Assembly (NCBI GenBank): GCA_002778195.1
Contig: PCDI01000017.1
Coordinates: forward strand, 560,872 to 624,871
DNA length: 64,000 bases
Direction of reading: 5' to 3'
From: Raffaelea ambrosiae
Lineage: Eukaryota > Ascomycota > Sordariomycetes > Ophiostomatales > Ophiostomataceae
The translations under genes and the position numbers were made by a program. The notes beneath the pieces are model-generated. The model worked only from the letters and a program-made list of their open reading frames with translations, was not told the origin of the DNA and ran no database searches. Positions 48,001 through 56,735 of the stretch are shown one piece after another. The first letter of the stretch is position 1. Every line of letters starts with the position of its first letter.

Positions 48001-49003
48001 CGCGCGAGTCCTATGGATGCACCTCGTTGTATCGACCTACACATTGCGTCGACGCAGCAGCCCCAGACCAATGATTGGCAATGGCATCTCAAAACAAAGA
48101 AAGCGCGAAAAGGTTGTGTGGTAGGCGCCTGGCTTTGCAGCTTGCTCGACAATCGTTTCTGACGCAAATATTGGTTGGCTGAGAAAGCCGGGATGAGCAT
48201 CAGATGGGGGAGAACGCCTAACAGCACACAAATCCGTCTGCCAGGTTTTCGAAGCGTCTGGGTTGCTTTGCCCTCGACCGACGAAAGAGGCCAGGGCGAA
48301 ATGCACCTGGACGGCAATCCGACCCGTGATCTATTACTGGTGGCTTTTGGCACATAGGTGACCAACATGTGGTCGAGGCATGAAACAGGGCTGCATCACC
48401 AGCCCTGGATGGACGGGCGCTTAAATCATTGGGTCTAGCATGCTCTAGCCTGGATCCTGGGGTATCGCCCAGTGGGCCTCCCGCTCAAACCATGTATTGT
48501 TGGGCAATAAACCAGTCTGTGTTTTCGTTGGACAGAACCGCAATGTTCAGGCCTGCCAGCGGACGGCACCAGAAACGGTCGGATTGGTCGGTATCTGTGG
48601 CACACTATCAAATCGCAGGAGACGAATGCAGAGGGGAAAGCTAGTTATGTAAAAGGTTGAAGCCTAGAAATCGCGATTCCATGAGATCCCCACTTTTGTG
48701 GTTCCATTTTCGCGCCACCAGCTATGGCGGGCTGTGCCTTCCATTTCTGCCCCAAACTTGCTCGCGACTTCTCTTCTTATGTTGGACCTCACAGACTTGC
48801 GGGCAAAGAGGAGGCGAGGACCAGCATGAGGAGAGAACAAGCCATTCGACGAAAGTGCTATGGGGCAAGCTAACCCTTGAGGACAGACACACGTGACGAT
48901 AATCACGCGACGCAACACTCAACAACATTCTTCAACTTGCCCATAGACCAAATCAACGACTTCTTTCAAACCACCCAAACTCAATAAACCACGAGCAAAC
49001 ACC
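48001..49003. other. Divergent promoter region of the kinase / W-repeat pair
   Basis: About 1 kb between two divergent starts. Frames are short; no gene was recognised. Both genes could share this promoter. Confidence 0.5.
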
Positions 49004-50638
49004 ATGGCGCTCTTCATGGACGAGGCGCGAATGGAAAATGCGCTTCGCAATGAAGCCTTTCCGGCCCTGGAGCGTCTTGCCCGCAATCCCTCGATGCGCG
49101 ACCGCGACCTCAATCGATTCAATGACGACGCACCTCCGCCCTACGAGTCGTCGACAGAAGAAGACGAGGCTTTACCTATTCCGGGACCCATTACTATTCC
49201 TGACGACGTACAGGAGAAGATTGACAGGCCGCTTAATGATTCTGAGCGACAGAGATTGGCGCGGAATACACAGAGTGTGTATAATCCTGGCAAACGCTAC
49301 CATGAGGAGATGGCGCATGAGCTCGAGCGCCTTCAGACGTGGGCCGAAGACGATGCCAACCCAGAGGTTCGCGACTACTTTATCCGAAAGGAGTCAGCCA
49401 AGGAGGGGCGTGTTGGCCACCAGCGTCTGAACATCATCGCCCGGCGCAATATTCGGCGGCGTTGGCAGAAGCTAGGGGTCTGGAATTCAGAATGGGGCAT
49501 TCCTGCAAATCAAGCATGGGGTTTCACTGATCCGAGAGAACCCCAGGACAAGGACGACTCGTGGACGTGGACATGGCGATGGCAAAAAACCAAGGAAGTG
49601 GACGATTTGTCTGACCATCCTATATCCCGCGCTGTCGAGCTTCGGCAAGGCCTCCGTCGTGGCCAGCATGTTCCAGGACCGCCACGATCCAACCTCCCTC
49701 CGAACGCATCGACCTCACAGGCGGAGTCATTTATTGCGTCGCGACCCTGGGTTATCTATCGGTTGGAGGCGGCCGAAGAAATTCCTAGGAGAAGCCGGCT
49801 TTTAAGCCCGGCACCGCACAGGAAGTACTACTACAAGTACAAGCACCGAGACGTGAAACAATCTTGGAAAGAGCGAGGTGACTGGAAAGACGAGTGGAGC
49901 CTGCCAAAGAGAAAACCCATCGTGGGTTGGAAGTGGCGCCACGAGAGCCCGAGTCCCGAGCCCGAGAACCTCTCTCAGCTCAACGACATGGCCGACTGGG
50001 AGCTCTCGCCGTCGGAGGCCGATGCTCTCGAGGCAGCTGTGCCCACCTCACCAGTCACGGACCCACTGAGATGGCCACCACTAAATTGGTCGTTGCCACA
50101 AGAAGCTGCTGCTTCAGACGCTGTGGATGGCAATGCCGGCGGCAACGAAAATTCAGATTGTTCTGCGCTTCCAGCACCGCCGCCTTCACCACCAGCTCAT
50201 CCAGAACCGCGTGCCCGCAGACGGGCCGCCCTCGTTGCAGATGCGCCACCGCCACCCCTCCGTCGCAGCGCCCGCATTGCAGCAATGGCGAATCCGGCCA
50301 AGAAAGCCATTGCACCTCCTGTGCAGCCCCCGTCGCCTCTGCGGAGGGTCAGGCAGCAGGCGAATCAGAGACAGCAAAAGCAGCAGCGGGCACAGAAAAC
50401 GAAGCCGACAAAGAAGACAATACGGGCAGCAACGCGGGCAGCAACGCGGGCAGCAACGCGGGCAGCAACGCGGGCAGCAACGCGGGCAGCAACGCGGACA
50501 GCAACGCGGACAGCAACGCGGGCAGCAAAAAAGGCACGCAAGAAGGCAGCAGACAAGCCCAAGACGTCGCAGCGGAGAAAGGCAGAGAGTGCCCCAGAGG
50601 CATCCAAACCACGGACTCGGCGCAGGCGCCGCACATAG
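49004..50638 (+). CDS. Unrecognised protein with Trp-rich repeats and basic tail
   Basis: Single exon, 544 aa, ATG in a CACCATGG context. I do not recognise a named family. Visible parts: a charged N-terminus with DDAPPPYESSTEEDEALPIP; two copies of a motif W[QK]xxGxWxxEWx[IL]P followed at a distance by a W[RK]W core (W154-P167 with WTWTWRWQ at 187-194, and W288-P301 with GWKWRH at 308-313); a Pro/acidic stretch (HESPSPEPE, ELSPSEADALEAA); and from about residue 390 a histone-H1-like Ala/Lys/Arg/Pro tail with PPPPLRRSARIAAM, eight AATR-type repeats and a final RTRRRRRT. The tail would suit nucleic-acid binding or a nucleolar location (inference). Divergent from the kinase and followed by a decayed kinase, see neighbouring entries. 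Confidence 0.72.
   Translation: MALFMDEARMENALRNEAFPALERLARNPSMRDRDLNRFNDDAPPPYESSTEEDEALPIPGPITIPDDVQEKIDRPLNDSERQRLARNTQSVYNPGKRYHEEMAHELERLQTWAEDDANPEVRDYFIRKESAKEGRVGHQRLNIIARRNIRRRWQKLGVWNSEWGIPANQAWGFTDPREPQDKDDSWTWTWRWQKTKEVDDLSDHPISRAVELRQGLRRGQHVPGPPRSNLPPNASTSQAESFIASRPWVIYRLEAAEEIPRRSRLLSPAPHRKYYYKYKHRDVKQSWKERGDWKDEWSLPKRKPIVGWKWRHESPSPEPENLSQLNDMADWELSPSEADALEAAVPTSPVTDPLRWPPLNWSLPQEAAASDAVDGNAGGNENSDCSALPAPPPSPPAHPEPRARRRAALVADAPPPPLRRSARIAAMANPAKKAIAPPVQPPSPLRRVRQQANQRQQKQQRAQKTKPTKKTIRAATRAATRAATRAATRAATRAATRTATRTATRAAKKARKKAADKPKTSQRRKAESAPEASKPRTRRRRRT
50423..50527 (+). repeat. 12-bp tandem repeat encoding AATR
   Basis: About eight copies of GCAACGCGGGCA (two with GGACA) lie in the basic tail of the 49004 gene. 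The unit is a multiple of three, so copy-number change keeps the frame. Confidence 0.9.
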
Positions 50639-50659
50639 AAAGCCGGTGTATTTAGTTGG

Positions 50660-50700
50660 TTGAACAGCAAGACAGCAAGACAGCAAGACAGCAAGACAGC
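50660..50700. repeat. 8-bp (ACAGCAAG)n repeat
   Basis: Four to five copies directly after the 49004 gene. A shorter ACAGCAAGACAGGCAAG version is present at the matching place of the inverted copy near 45258-45275 (minus). Confidence 0.85.
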
Positions 50701-50755
50701 ACAGCAGCACGGCAGCACGGCAGCAGGCATATCATCTACCATGTGAAAGCGGGCA

Positions 50756-51656
50756 CGGGCGAGATACGTGATGGAGCTTGCCGACTTTGGGCTGGTGAGT
50801 CATGAAGCCTGGGCTCGGAATAGGTGCGGCGCGTCAGGCTACAAGGCACCAGAACTGTATGCAGCAAAAAAACGACGTAGTTCTATACCCAGAGCATCAA
50901 CAATGGATGTATACTCTCTCTTTGCTGCCATCGTCAGCATCCACCCCCATTGCACGTGGTCCCCCTGAGAGTTGGGAGCCCGACGATATCCTGTCGTGTG
51001 TCCAGGACGCCCCGGAAACAACTTCCTGGACTACGCATCGATAGCGGACACGAATCCTCACCTCCGAGCCACGGCAGCTCAGATGCTGGTCAAGCTCAAT
51101 AACGGAAAGGGGCGCACTATGCCGCGGTCCCGCGTTCCACCCTCTCTCATCGAGTATGAGGTCCCCGAGCCGACAGCGGCGATGACAGGCCGCTTGGCAA
51201 TCGTGGATCCTGTCGCAGAGCCAGTCGCAGGGCCAGTCGCAGAGCCAGTCGTGGAGTCCGTCACCCTAGTTCGTCGCGAAGCCAATGGCCGAGCTGTCAG
51301 TACCGGGCCCGTCGACAACAACAGAGAAAGTACGCGTTGCTGGTGTACTGCCAGCAGCTCTGTAGAAGGCCCCTACGAAGAAGGAAACGCCGGTACCAGG
51401 ACTGGTACGACCGTCCGCGGCTGGGACTCGCAAGCAGCCTACCAAGGTGCCCCGGAAGGTGTGCAACAAGAAGGAAATGCCAGTACCGGCACCCGTGTCA
51501 GCACGCAGAGCCAAGCCTCCCAACGCGCTCAACATAGCTACCCCAGAAGGCCTAGACAAAGAAGGAAGCACCGGTACCAGTGTCGGTACTGCCACCCAGC
51601 ACGCAAACCGTGCTCCATGGCCGAGTTGGAAAGGGGCTCTGTATGCCAGCGTGTGA
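50756..51656 (+). pseudogene. Decayed protein kinase (C-lobe and tail)
   Basis: Paralogue of the 45805-48000 kinase that lacks the N-lobe and the HRD loop. Frame at 50768: MELADFGLVSHEAWARNRCG, YKAPELY, TMDVYSLFAAIVSIHPH aligns with LADFGLVSHTEKATEPCG, YLAPELF, KMDIWSLFATIMDIHPT. The alignment then moves to another frame (PPESWEPDDILSCVQDAPE) and again to a third (YASIADTNPHLRATAAQMLV against LAGMAQLDPKCRVSAAQLLV). Further downstream the tail-like KKEMPVPAPVSARRAKPP lies in yet another frame, after an in-frame TAG, and ends at a TGA at 51654. At least three frame breaks and the missing active site make it non-functional. Confidence 0.75.
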
Positions 51657-51659
51657 GAT

Positions 51660-51735
51660 TTATTATTTTATTTTATTTTATTTATTTATTTTATTCATTT
51701 ATCTATCTATATTTATATTTATCTTATTTTTATTC
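51660..51735. repeat. TTTTA/TTTA low-complexity block
   Basis: About 75 nt of almost pure A/T with TTTTA, TTTA and ATCT units, abrupt against GC-rich flanks. It marks the right end of the duplicated kinase region. Confidence 0.8.
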
Positions 51736-52256
51736 TTATTTTGTGTTTGTCTTGCGTGGGTTTGCCAACGAGGTGGCGATCGAGGTCTTTCGGCTTGTTG
51801 TTCTGTACGTGTTTGGTAGACAGGCCGTTCATTTCATCCGCCTAGGAAACAATGGGACAGCAACAAATGACCCGGGCGAAAGCACATCCATGAAGAGTGG
51901 CTGTCTCGTGGGCCAGCTCTCTGGCCTAGCCAGAACTGGCTCCGCCCGCTGGTGTAAGCTCTGAAATTCGATTGGATGATGGCAAAGCTCCGCCGTACCC
52001 CTCAACTCGGAGAGAACTCCGATGTGGGTCGACTTGCATCCGCCCGGCACAATGCCAGAGCCGGATGATCCACACCAGGAACAGGAACCGACATGGGAGG
52101 ACTGATGGCGGGCATGGCATCATTGGGTGAGCTGTCCCCGGACACGGAGACAAGAGTCCCTGGTCGCCTCTGCAAGAAGAATCTGCAGACCGGCTTGTAA
52201 AAAGAGGACTGTCTTCCTCCGAACGCCCTTCCCTCGCTCATCGCCTCTCTCGTCCA

Positions 52257-52312
52257 CGCACACACACACACACGCACGCACGCACACACACACAGAGAGA
52301 AAGAGAGACCCA
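52257..52312. repeat. (CA)n/(CGCA)n/(GA)n microsatellite in the aldolase leader
   Basis: CACACA, ACGCACGC and AGAGAGAAAGAG runs end 13 nt before the ATG at 52325, so they should be transcribed as 5' UTR. Confidence 0.85.
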
Positions 52313-52324
52313 GACTCCGACACC

Positions 52325-53424
52325 ATGGGCGCCAAGATCTCTGAAGCCAAGGCCAAGCCTCTGCCGGCCGGCGTCTACACGCCGGTGATCACCATCTACG
52401 ACGACACGGCGGCGCAGGGCGTCGACCTGGACGCGATGTACCAGCATGCGCAGTACCTCGTCGACAGCGGGATGCACGGGCTGGTGTACCTGGGCACCAA
52501 CGGCGAGCTGGCGCTGCTGACGCGCGAGGAGCGCAAGGCGATTGTGCGCATGGCCAGGCGGGCGGTGACCGACCGGGGGCGGCCCGACTACCCGATCCTG
52601 GCGGGCATCTCGGCGCAGAGCACGGCCGAGACCATCCAGCTGGCCCGGGACGCGGCGGCCGAGGGCGCCGGCTGGGGCCTGCTGCTGCCGCCCAGCTACT
52701 GGGCCAAGGCGCTGTCGTCGGAGGCGCTCGTGGGGTACTACCGCGACGTGGCCGACGCCAGCCCGATGCCGATTGTGGTGTACAATGTGCGTGGGCCCTC
52801 TTGTTGGTTCTTTGTCTGACGTCGTCTGACCTTCTTCTGACCTTCCTTGTCCGACCTTTGTCTGACCATGGCTGACCGCGGCAGTTCCCCGGCGTCACCG
52901 CCGGCATCGACCTCGACTCGGACCAGCTGGCCGCCCTGGCCAGCCACCCCAACATTGTGGCGACCAAGCTGACGTGCGGCAACGTGGGCAAGCTGACGCG
53001 GCTGACGTCGCAGTTCCTGCCGCCGCACTTTGGCGTCTACGGCGGCAGCAGCGACTACCTCCTGCCGACGCTGCACGCCGGCGGCAACGGCTGCGTCACC
53101 GGCATGGGCAACGTGTTCCCCAAGGCCACGGCGGCGGTGTACGACCTGTGGGCGGCGGGCCGGCTGGAGGAGGCGCGGGCGCTGCAGGACCTGGTGGCCA
53201 ACGCGGAGTGGGCGTGCAAGAAGGGGCTGAGCAGCACCAAGTACGGCGTGTGGTGGTTCCTGGGCCGGCACGCCAAGCTGGGTCCCGTGACCGAGAAGCA
53301 GTTCTGGATGCGGAAGCCGTACCTGCCGCTGTCGGAGGCGATGAAGACGTGGAGCGTGGACACGCTGGGCGTCTTGGAAGAGGCGGAGAACAGTCTGCCG
53401 GGGCGGGTCGGGAAGAAGGAGTAG
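52325..53424 (+). CDS. DHDPS/NAL-family class I aldolase
   Basis: Exons 52325-52786 and 52885-53424 (333 aa); the splice restores YNFPGVTAGIDLD. Schiff-base aldolase of the dihydrodipicolinate synthase superfamily. Catalytic signs: GTNGELALLTREER (the GTTGE-type loop), VVYNFPG (the Tyr of the proton relay) and NIVATKLTCGNVGK (the Schiff-base Lys). Also GVYTPVITIYDD and GWGLLLPPSYWAK. Fungi make lysine by the aminoadipate route, so a true DHDPS is unlikely. Plausible roles are 4-hydroxy-2-oxoglutarate aldolase or 2-keto-3-deoxy-sugar-acid aldolase (GaaC/LGC1-like); the sequence alone does not choose. Convergent with the aldo/keto reductase at 229 nt, which supports a shared pathway. The intron carries repeated CTGAC units. 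Confidence 0.87.
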
Positions 53425-53653
53425 CAGGGGAGGGAGGGGAGTGAGAAATGGGTGTCTGCTTTTGAAAATAATGTTTTTTTTTAAAAAAAAGAGAAAAAAA
53501 GAAAAAACCTTCTCCATGCCAATGTGATGGGAACGACAAGCAAGCAACACAGTTATATGAACACACAAGAAAGCTACAGTTGATCCAGATGACAATTTTG
53601 TTCGATTGCTGTGGTATTCTGCCCAACACTCTTCTTGTTCATCCCCCCAATCC

Positions 53654-55060
53654 TCACATACCCTCGATGTTGCGCGGCCGGTAGCCGCTCTCCAGCGCCT
53701 GGCACTCCGCCTCGGTGAGCTTCACCTGCAGGGCGCCCACGGCCTCCCGGATGCGCGACTCGCTGTTCAGCCCGACGATGGGCCAGCACCCCTGGGCCAG
53801 CACCCACGCGGTCGCCACCTGCGGCATGCTCACGCCGCCGCCGCGCGCGGCCGCCACCGCCTCCACGGCGTCGACGATGGCCGGGTTGGCGTCGGCAAAC
53901 CAGGCCTTGGTCTTGACGTCCGACTGGCCGCGGATGCTCTCGGTGGCACCACCACCACGACCCGCCACGGCGCGCGGCTTGGACAGCACGCCGCGGGCCA
54001 GCGGGCTCCAGGGGATGACGCCGACGCCGAGGGCGCGGCAGAAGGGCAGCATCTCGCGCTCCTCCTCGCGGTAGAGCAGGTTGTAAAAGGGCTGCATGCT
54101 GATGAACTCGGTCCAGCCGTGCAGGCGCGCGGTGTACTGGAGGCGGGCGAACTCCCAGGTGTACATGCTGGAGGCGCCGAGGTAGCGGACCTTGCCGCTC
54201 GCGACGACGTCGTGGAGGGCCTTCATGATCTCCTCGGGGGGGGTGTCCCGGTCGAGGCGGTGGATCTGGAGGACGTCTACATACCGGGGGGGGGGGGTAC
54301 CGGGGGTCAGCAAAAAGGTACCAGGCCATCATACCAGACGATCGACCGACCAGGAAGGACATGGGGGCTCCCTACCAATGTAGTCCGTCCCGAGCCGCTC
54401 CAGACAGCGGTCGACGGCGTCCAGAATGTACTTGCGGCTGAGGCCCATCTGGTTGACCAGGGGCCCGTCGTTGACCGCCGCCGGCCGCGAGTCGTCGTCC
54501 ATGACGGGATTGAAGATCTTGGTCATGATCACGACCTTGCTGCGGGGGATGTGGAACTGCCGGAGGGCCTGGCCGACGATGCGTTCCGATTTGCCGTTGG
54601 AGTACGTGTCGGCGGTGTCCTGCGGACTGTGTCAGAAAGAAAAGAAAGAAAAGAAAGAAAGAAAAGAAGAAAAGAAAAGAAAGAAAAGAAAGAAAGAAAA
54701 GAAGAAAAGAAAAGGAGAAAACAAGAAAAAACAAGAAAAGAAAAGAAAAGAAAAAAAAGAAAAAAAAAAGAAAAACAAGAAAGAAAACCCAAAACGCGAG
54801 TGGCCGCGTTCCCACTGACCCAGGTGTTGATGCCATAGTCGTAGGCCGTCTTGATCAGCTTGAGGCTCTCCTCCTCGTCCAGGACCCAAGGCGAGCCCGC
54901 CCACTGGCTGCTGCCAAAGGTCATGCATCCGAGGATGATCTTGGAGATCTTGAGGCCGCTGTTGCCCAGTCTTTTGTGTGTGTGTGAGTGTGTGAGTAGA
55001 AGGCTTGATGCCAGGGAGGGCGGCCAGCTCGTACCTGACGTATTCCATCTTGTGGTCCAT
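53654..55060 (-). CDS. Aldo/keto reductase
   Basis: NADPH-type oxidoreductase. Minus-strand exons 55035-55060, 54820-54970, 54376-54619 and 53654-54276 (347 aa). Start MDHKMEYVR is the first ATG of the frame; codons before it lack an ATG. The AKR pattern is complete: LGNSGLKISKIILGCMTFGS, DTADTYSNGKSERIVGQAL (catalytic Asp and Tyr), RSKVVIMTK (Lys), VLQIHRLD (His), LGASSMYTWEFARLQYTARL, VIPWSPLARGVLS and IVGLNSESRIREAV (cofactor phosphate site). The third intron from the 3' end (54620-54819) is almost filled by a purine/pyrimidine tract. The second intron contains a GT run. It belongs to the group of fungal reductases near versiconal hemiacetal acetate reductase and yeast YPL088W; substrate unknown. 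Confidence 0.9.
54629..54788. repeat. Polypurine (GAAA)n tract inside an AKR intron
   Basis: About 160 nt of almost pure A/G on the plus strand (pyrimidine on the sense strand of the reductase), made of GAAAGAAAAGAAA units. Confidence 0.92.
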
Positions 55061-55655
55061 GTTGGTGCTGAGAAGGGATGCTGCCACGAACAGTCACTAC
55101 CAAAGACACAAAGCTCTGGCCAGAAGAATCTGAAGAGCGCACGCTTTCTCTCTAGGGAAGCTTGAAATACCGAGCGGCAACAGAGTCCCCAAGCAACGCT
55201 CTGTCCGTTCCCGGAACGCATTCCCTGCCGGGGCGCGTCCCTTGAGGAGGGAGCATGGCTGTGTGGGGAGGCCATGGCCAGGCGTGGGGGAGGGGGGGCC
55301 CCCATCTCGGACTTGTCTCCGAGCTCACGGACAGGCCCCAGTTGACGCCGCTTCTCCGCACCAGCCGATGGCGCACATCCATGCGAGAGAAGCAGGAACC
55401 ACTTTTTTTCTGGGGCGGTAGGAAGAGCGATGGCCGGCAGAAGGGGAGGCTCGACGTCATGGGCCTTGGCGGCATACAGTGGTGGTCGACTGGTGTGCAG
55501 CTGGGCCGTTGTGTCGTTGGCTACTTCCGTGTGCGCAAGGTAGGAAGATCGAACTGGCTAGTGATCGCCACGAGCTCGGTGGTATGTGTAGCTAGGCCAT
55601 TCTCTTGTACAATTACATTCCGTCTCCTTTGCCATCCAAGCGTGACCAGACGGCC

Positions 55656-55860
55656 ATGGCCAAGCCAGAGCACATCCTCATCACCGGCGCCGCCGGGTTT
55701 CTCGGCTCGCTGTTGACCGACGCCCTGTCTGCTGGCGTCCTCGCCCGACATCCGCTTGACCGTGACCCATGTCGTGCCGCCGCATCGCGGCCACACAGAC
55801 CGGCCTGACCGCCCCGTATCCCCGTATCCCCTGCACGGGCTCATGTCCGGGCGGGGCCGA
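55656..55860 (+). pseudogene. Broken NAD-dependent epimerase/dehydratase start
   Basis: An ATG at 55656 opens HILITGAAGFLGSLLTDAL, the Rossmann GxxGxxG start of extended short-chain dehydrogenases. About 90 nt later the expected second strand (RLTVTHVVPPHRG, compare family RLTLTDVVxPP) continues in a different frame. The rest of the roughly 300-residue enzyme is absent. I read this as a frameshifted and truncated relic. An intact short exon spliced elsewhere cannot be excluded but no continuation was found. Confidence 0.6.
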
Positions 55861-55980
55861 AGCCGCCTTTGCGCGCAGCTGGACGACCAAATCAGCTGGG
55901 ACGGCCATCGGTGCCTACGACCAGAACAGAACCCGATTTTCAAGACGATCGACAATCGACTGGAATTGCTTGTATTGGAG

Positions 55981-56098
55981 AAAAAGGGCACTCTTGCGCT
56001 CCGTGTTCTCGGGAAAAACACCCTTGCGCTCTGTGTTTGCAGGAAAAAAGGACACTCTTGCGCTCCGTGTTCGCAGAAAAACATGGACACTCTTGCTC
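55981..56098. repeat. 30-33 bp imperfect tandem repeat
   Basis: Three and a half copies of a unit of the form AAAAAGGCACTCTTGCGCTC then CGTGTTYKCGG start at 55981, 56014, 56044 and 56077. They end 4 nt before the regulator's stop codon (minus), so they form the start of its 3' UTR. Confidence 0.8.
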
Positions 56099-56101
56099 GT
56101 C

Positions 56102-56702
56102 TCAAAGGAAACTGGAAGGACTCAGATCGGCCATGGTGTCAAACATGGACGGCCCGTTGCTCAGGTAGAGAAACGGCGACGTGCCAAAGGTGGCCATGCT
56201 GCCGCTGCTGCCGCCGCTGCTGCCGCTGCTGCTGTCGCCCATGAACAGATGGGCCGGCAGGTCGAGAGCAAGGTCGCCGGCCAGGCCCATGGCATCGAAG
56301 CCGGCGGTCGGCCGGGCGGCGGAGCCGGCGAAATCGGGCACGCCCGTAGGTGTGCCCGCCGCCGTCCACGCGGCGCCGCTGGCGGGCAAGGCCCGACTCG
56401 TAGCTGAAGTCGGGGTCGCTGTCGCCGCCGCTGTCGCCGCCGCTGTCGCCGCCGTCGTGGAGGCGGACGAGAACAAGGACGAGGCGTCTTCTTGCTGGCG
56501 CAGCGTGTCGACCACCTTGTCCAGCCCGTCGGCCATGAGGTGGACCAGATGCCAGCGGCCCACGGGCGTGGCCCGGTAGAGGGCAATGAGGCGGGCCGTC
56601 AGGTCGATGATGACGGGTCGCCGGACCAGCGACGAGGAGGAGGAGGTGGTGGAGGCGTCGGGATGGACGGGTTGGCTGGTGCCCAAGCGGTCGGGGAGCG
56701 AA

Positions 56703-56735
<33 letters not shown>

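Larger units (their letters stand above)
51657..52324. other. AT-rich junction and aldolase leader
   Basis: Begins with an AT-only stretch (51660-51735) and ends with a CA/GA microsatellite leader of the aldolase gene. No gene was recognised between them. Confidence 0.55.
55061..56101. other. Spacer AKR / Zn2Cys6 gene
   Basis: Holds the AKR promoter, an epimerase gene remnant (55656-55860) and an imperfect 30-33 bp tandem repeat next to the regulator's stop codon. Confidence 0.6.

Noticed and set aside
51660..51735. Transposon end or RIP-mutated repeat
   Set aside because: AT-rich but only 75 nt, without terminal repeats or transposase remnants; surrounding duplicates do not show evident TpA enrichment by eye.
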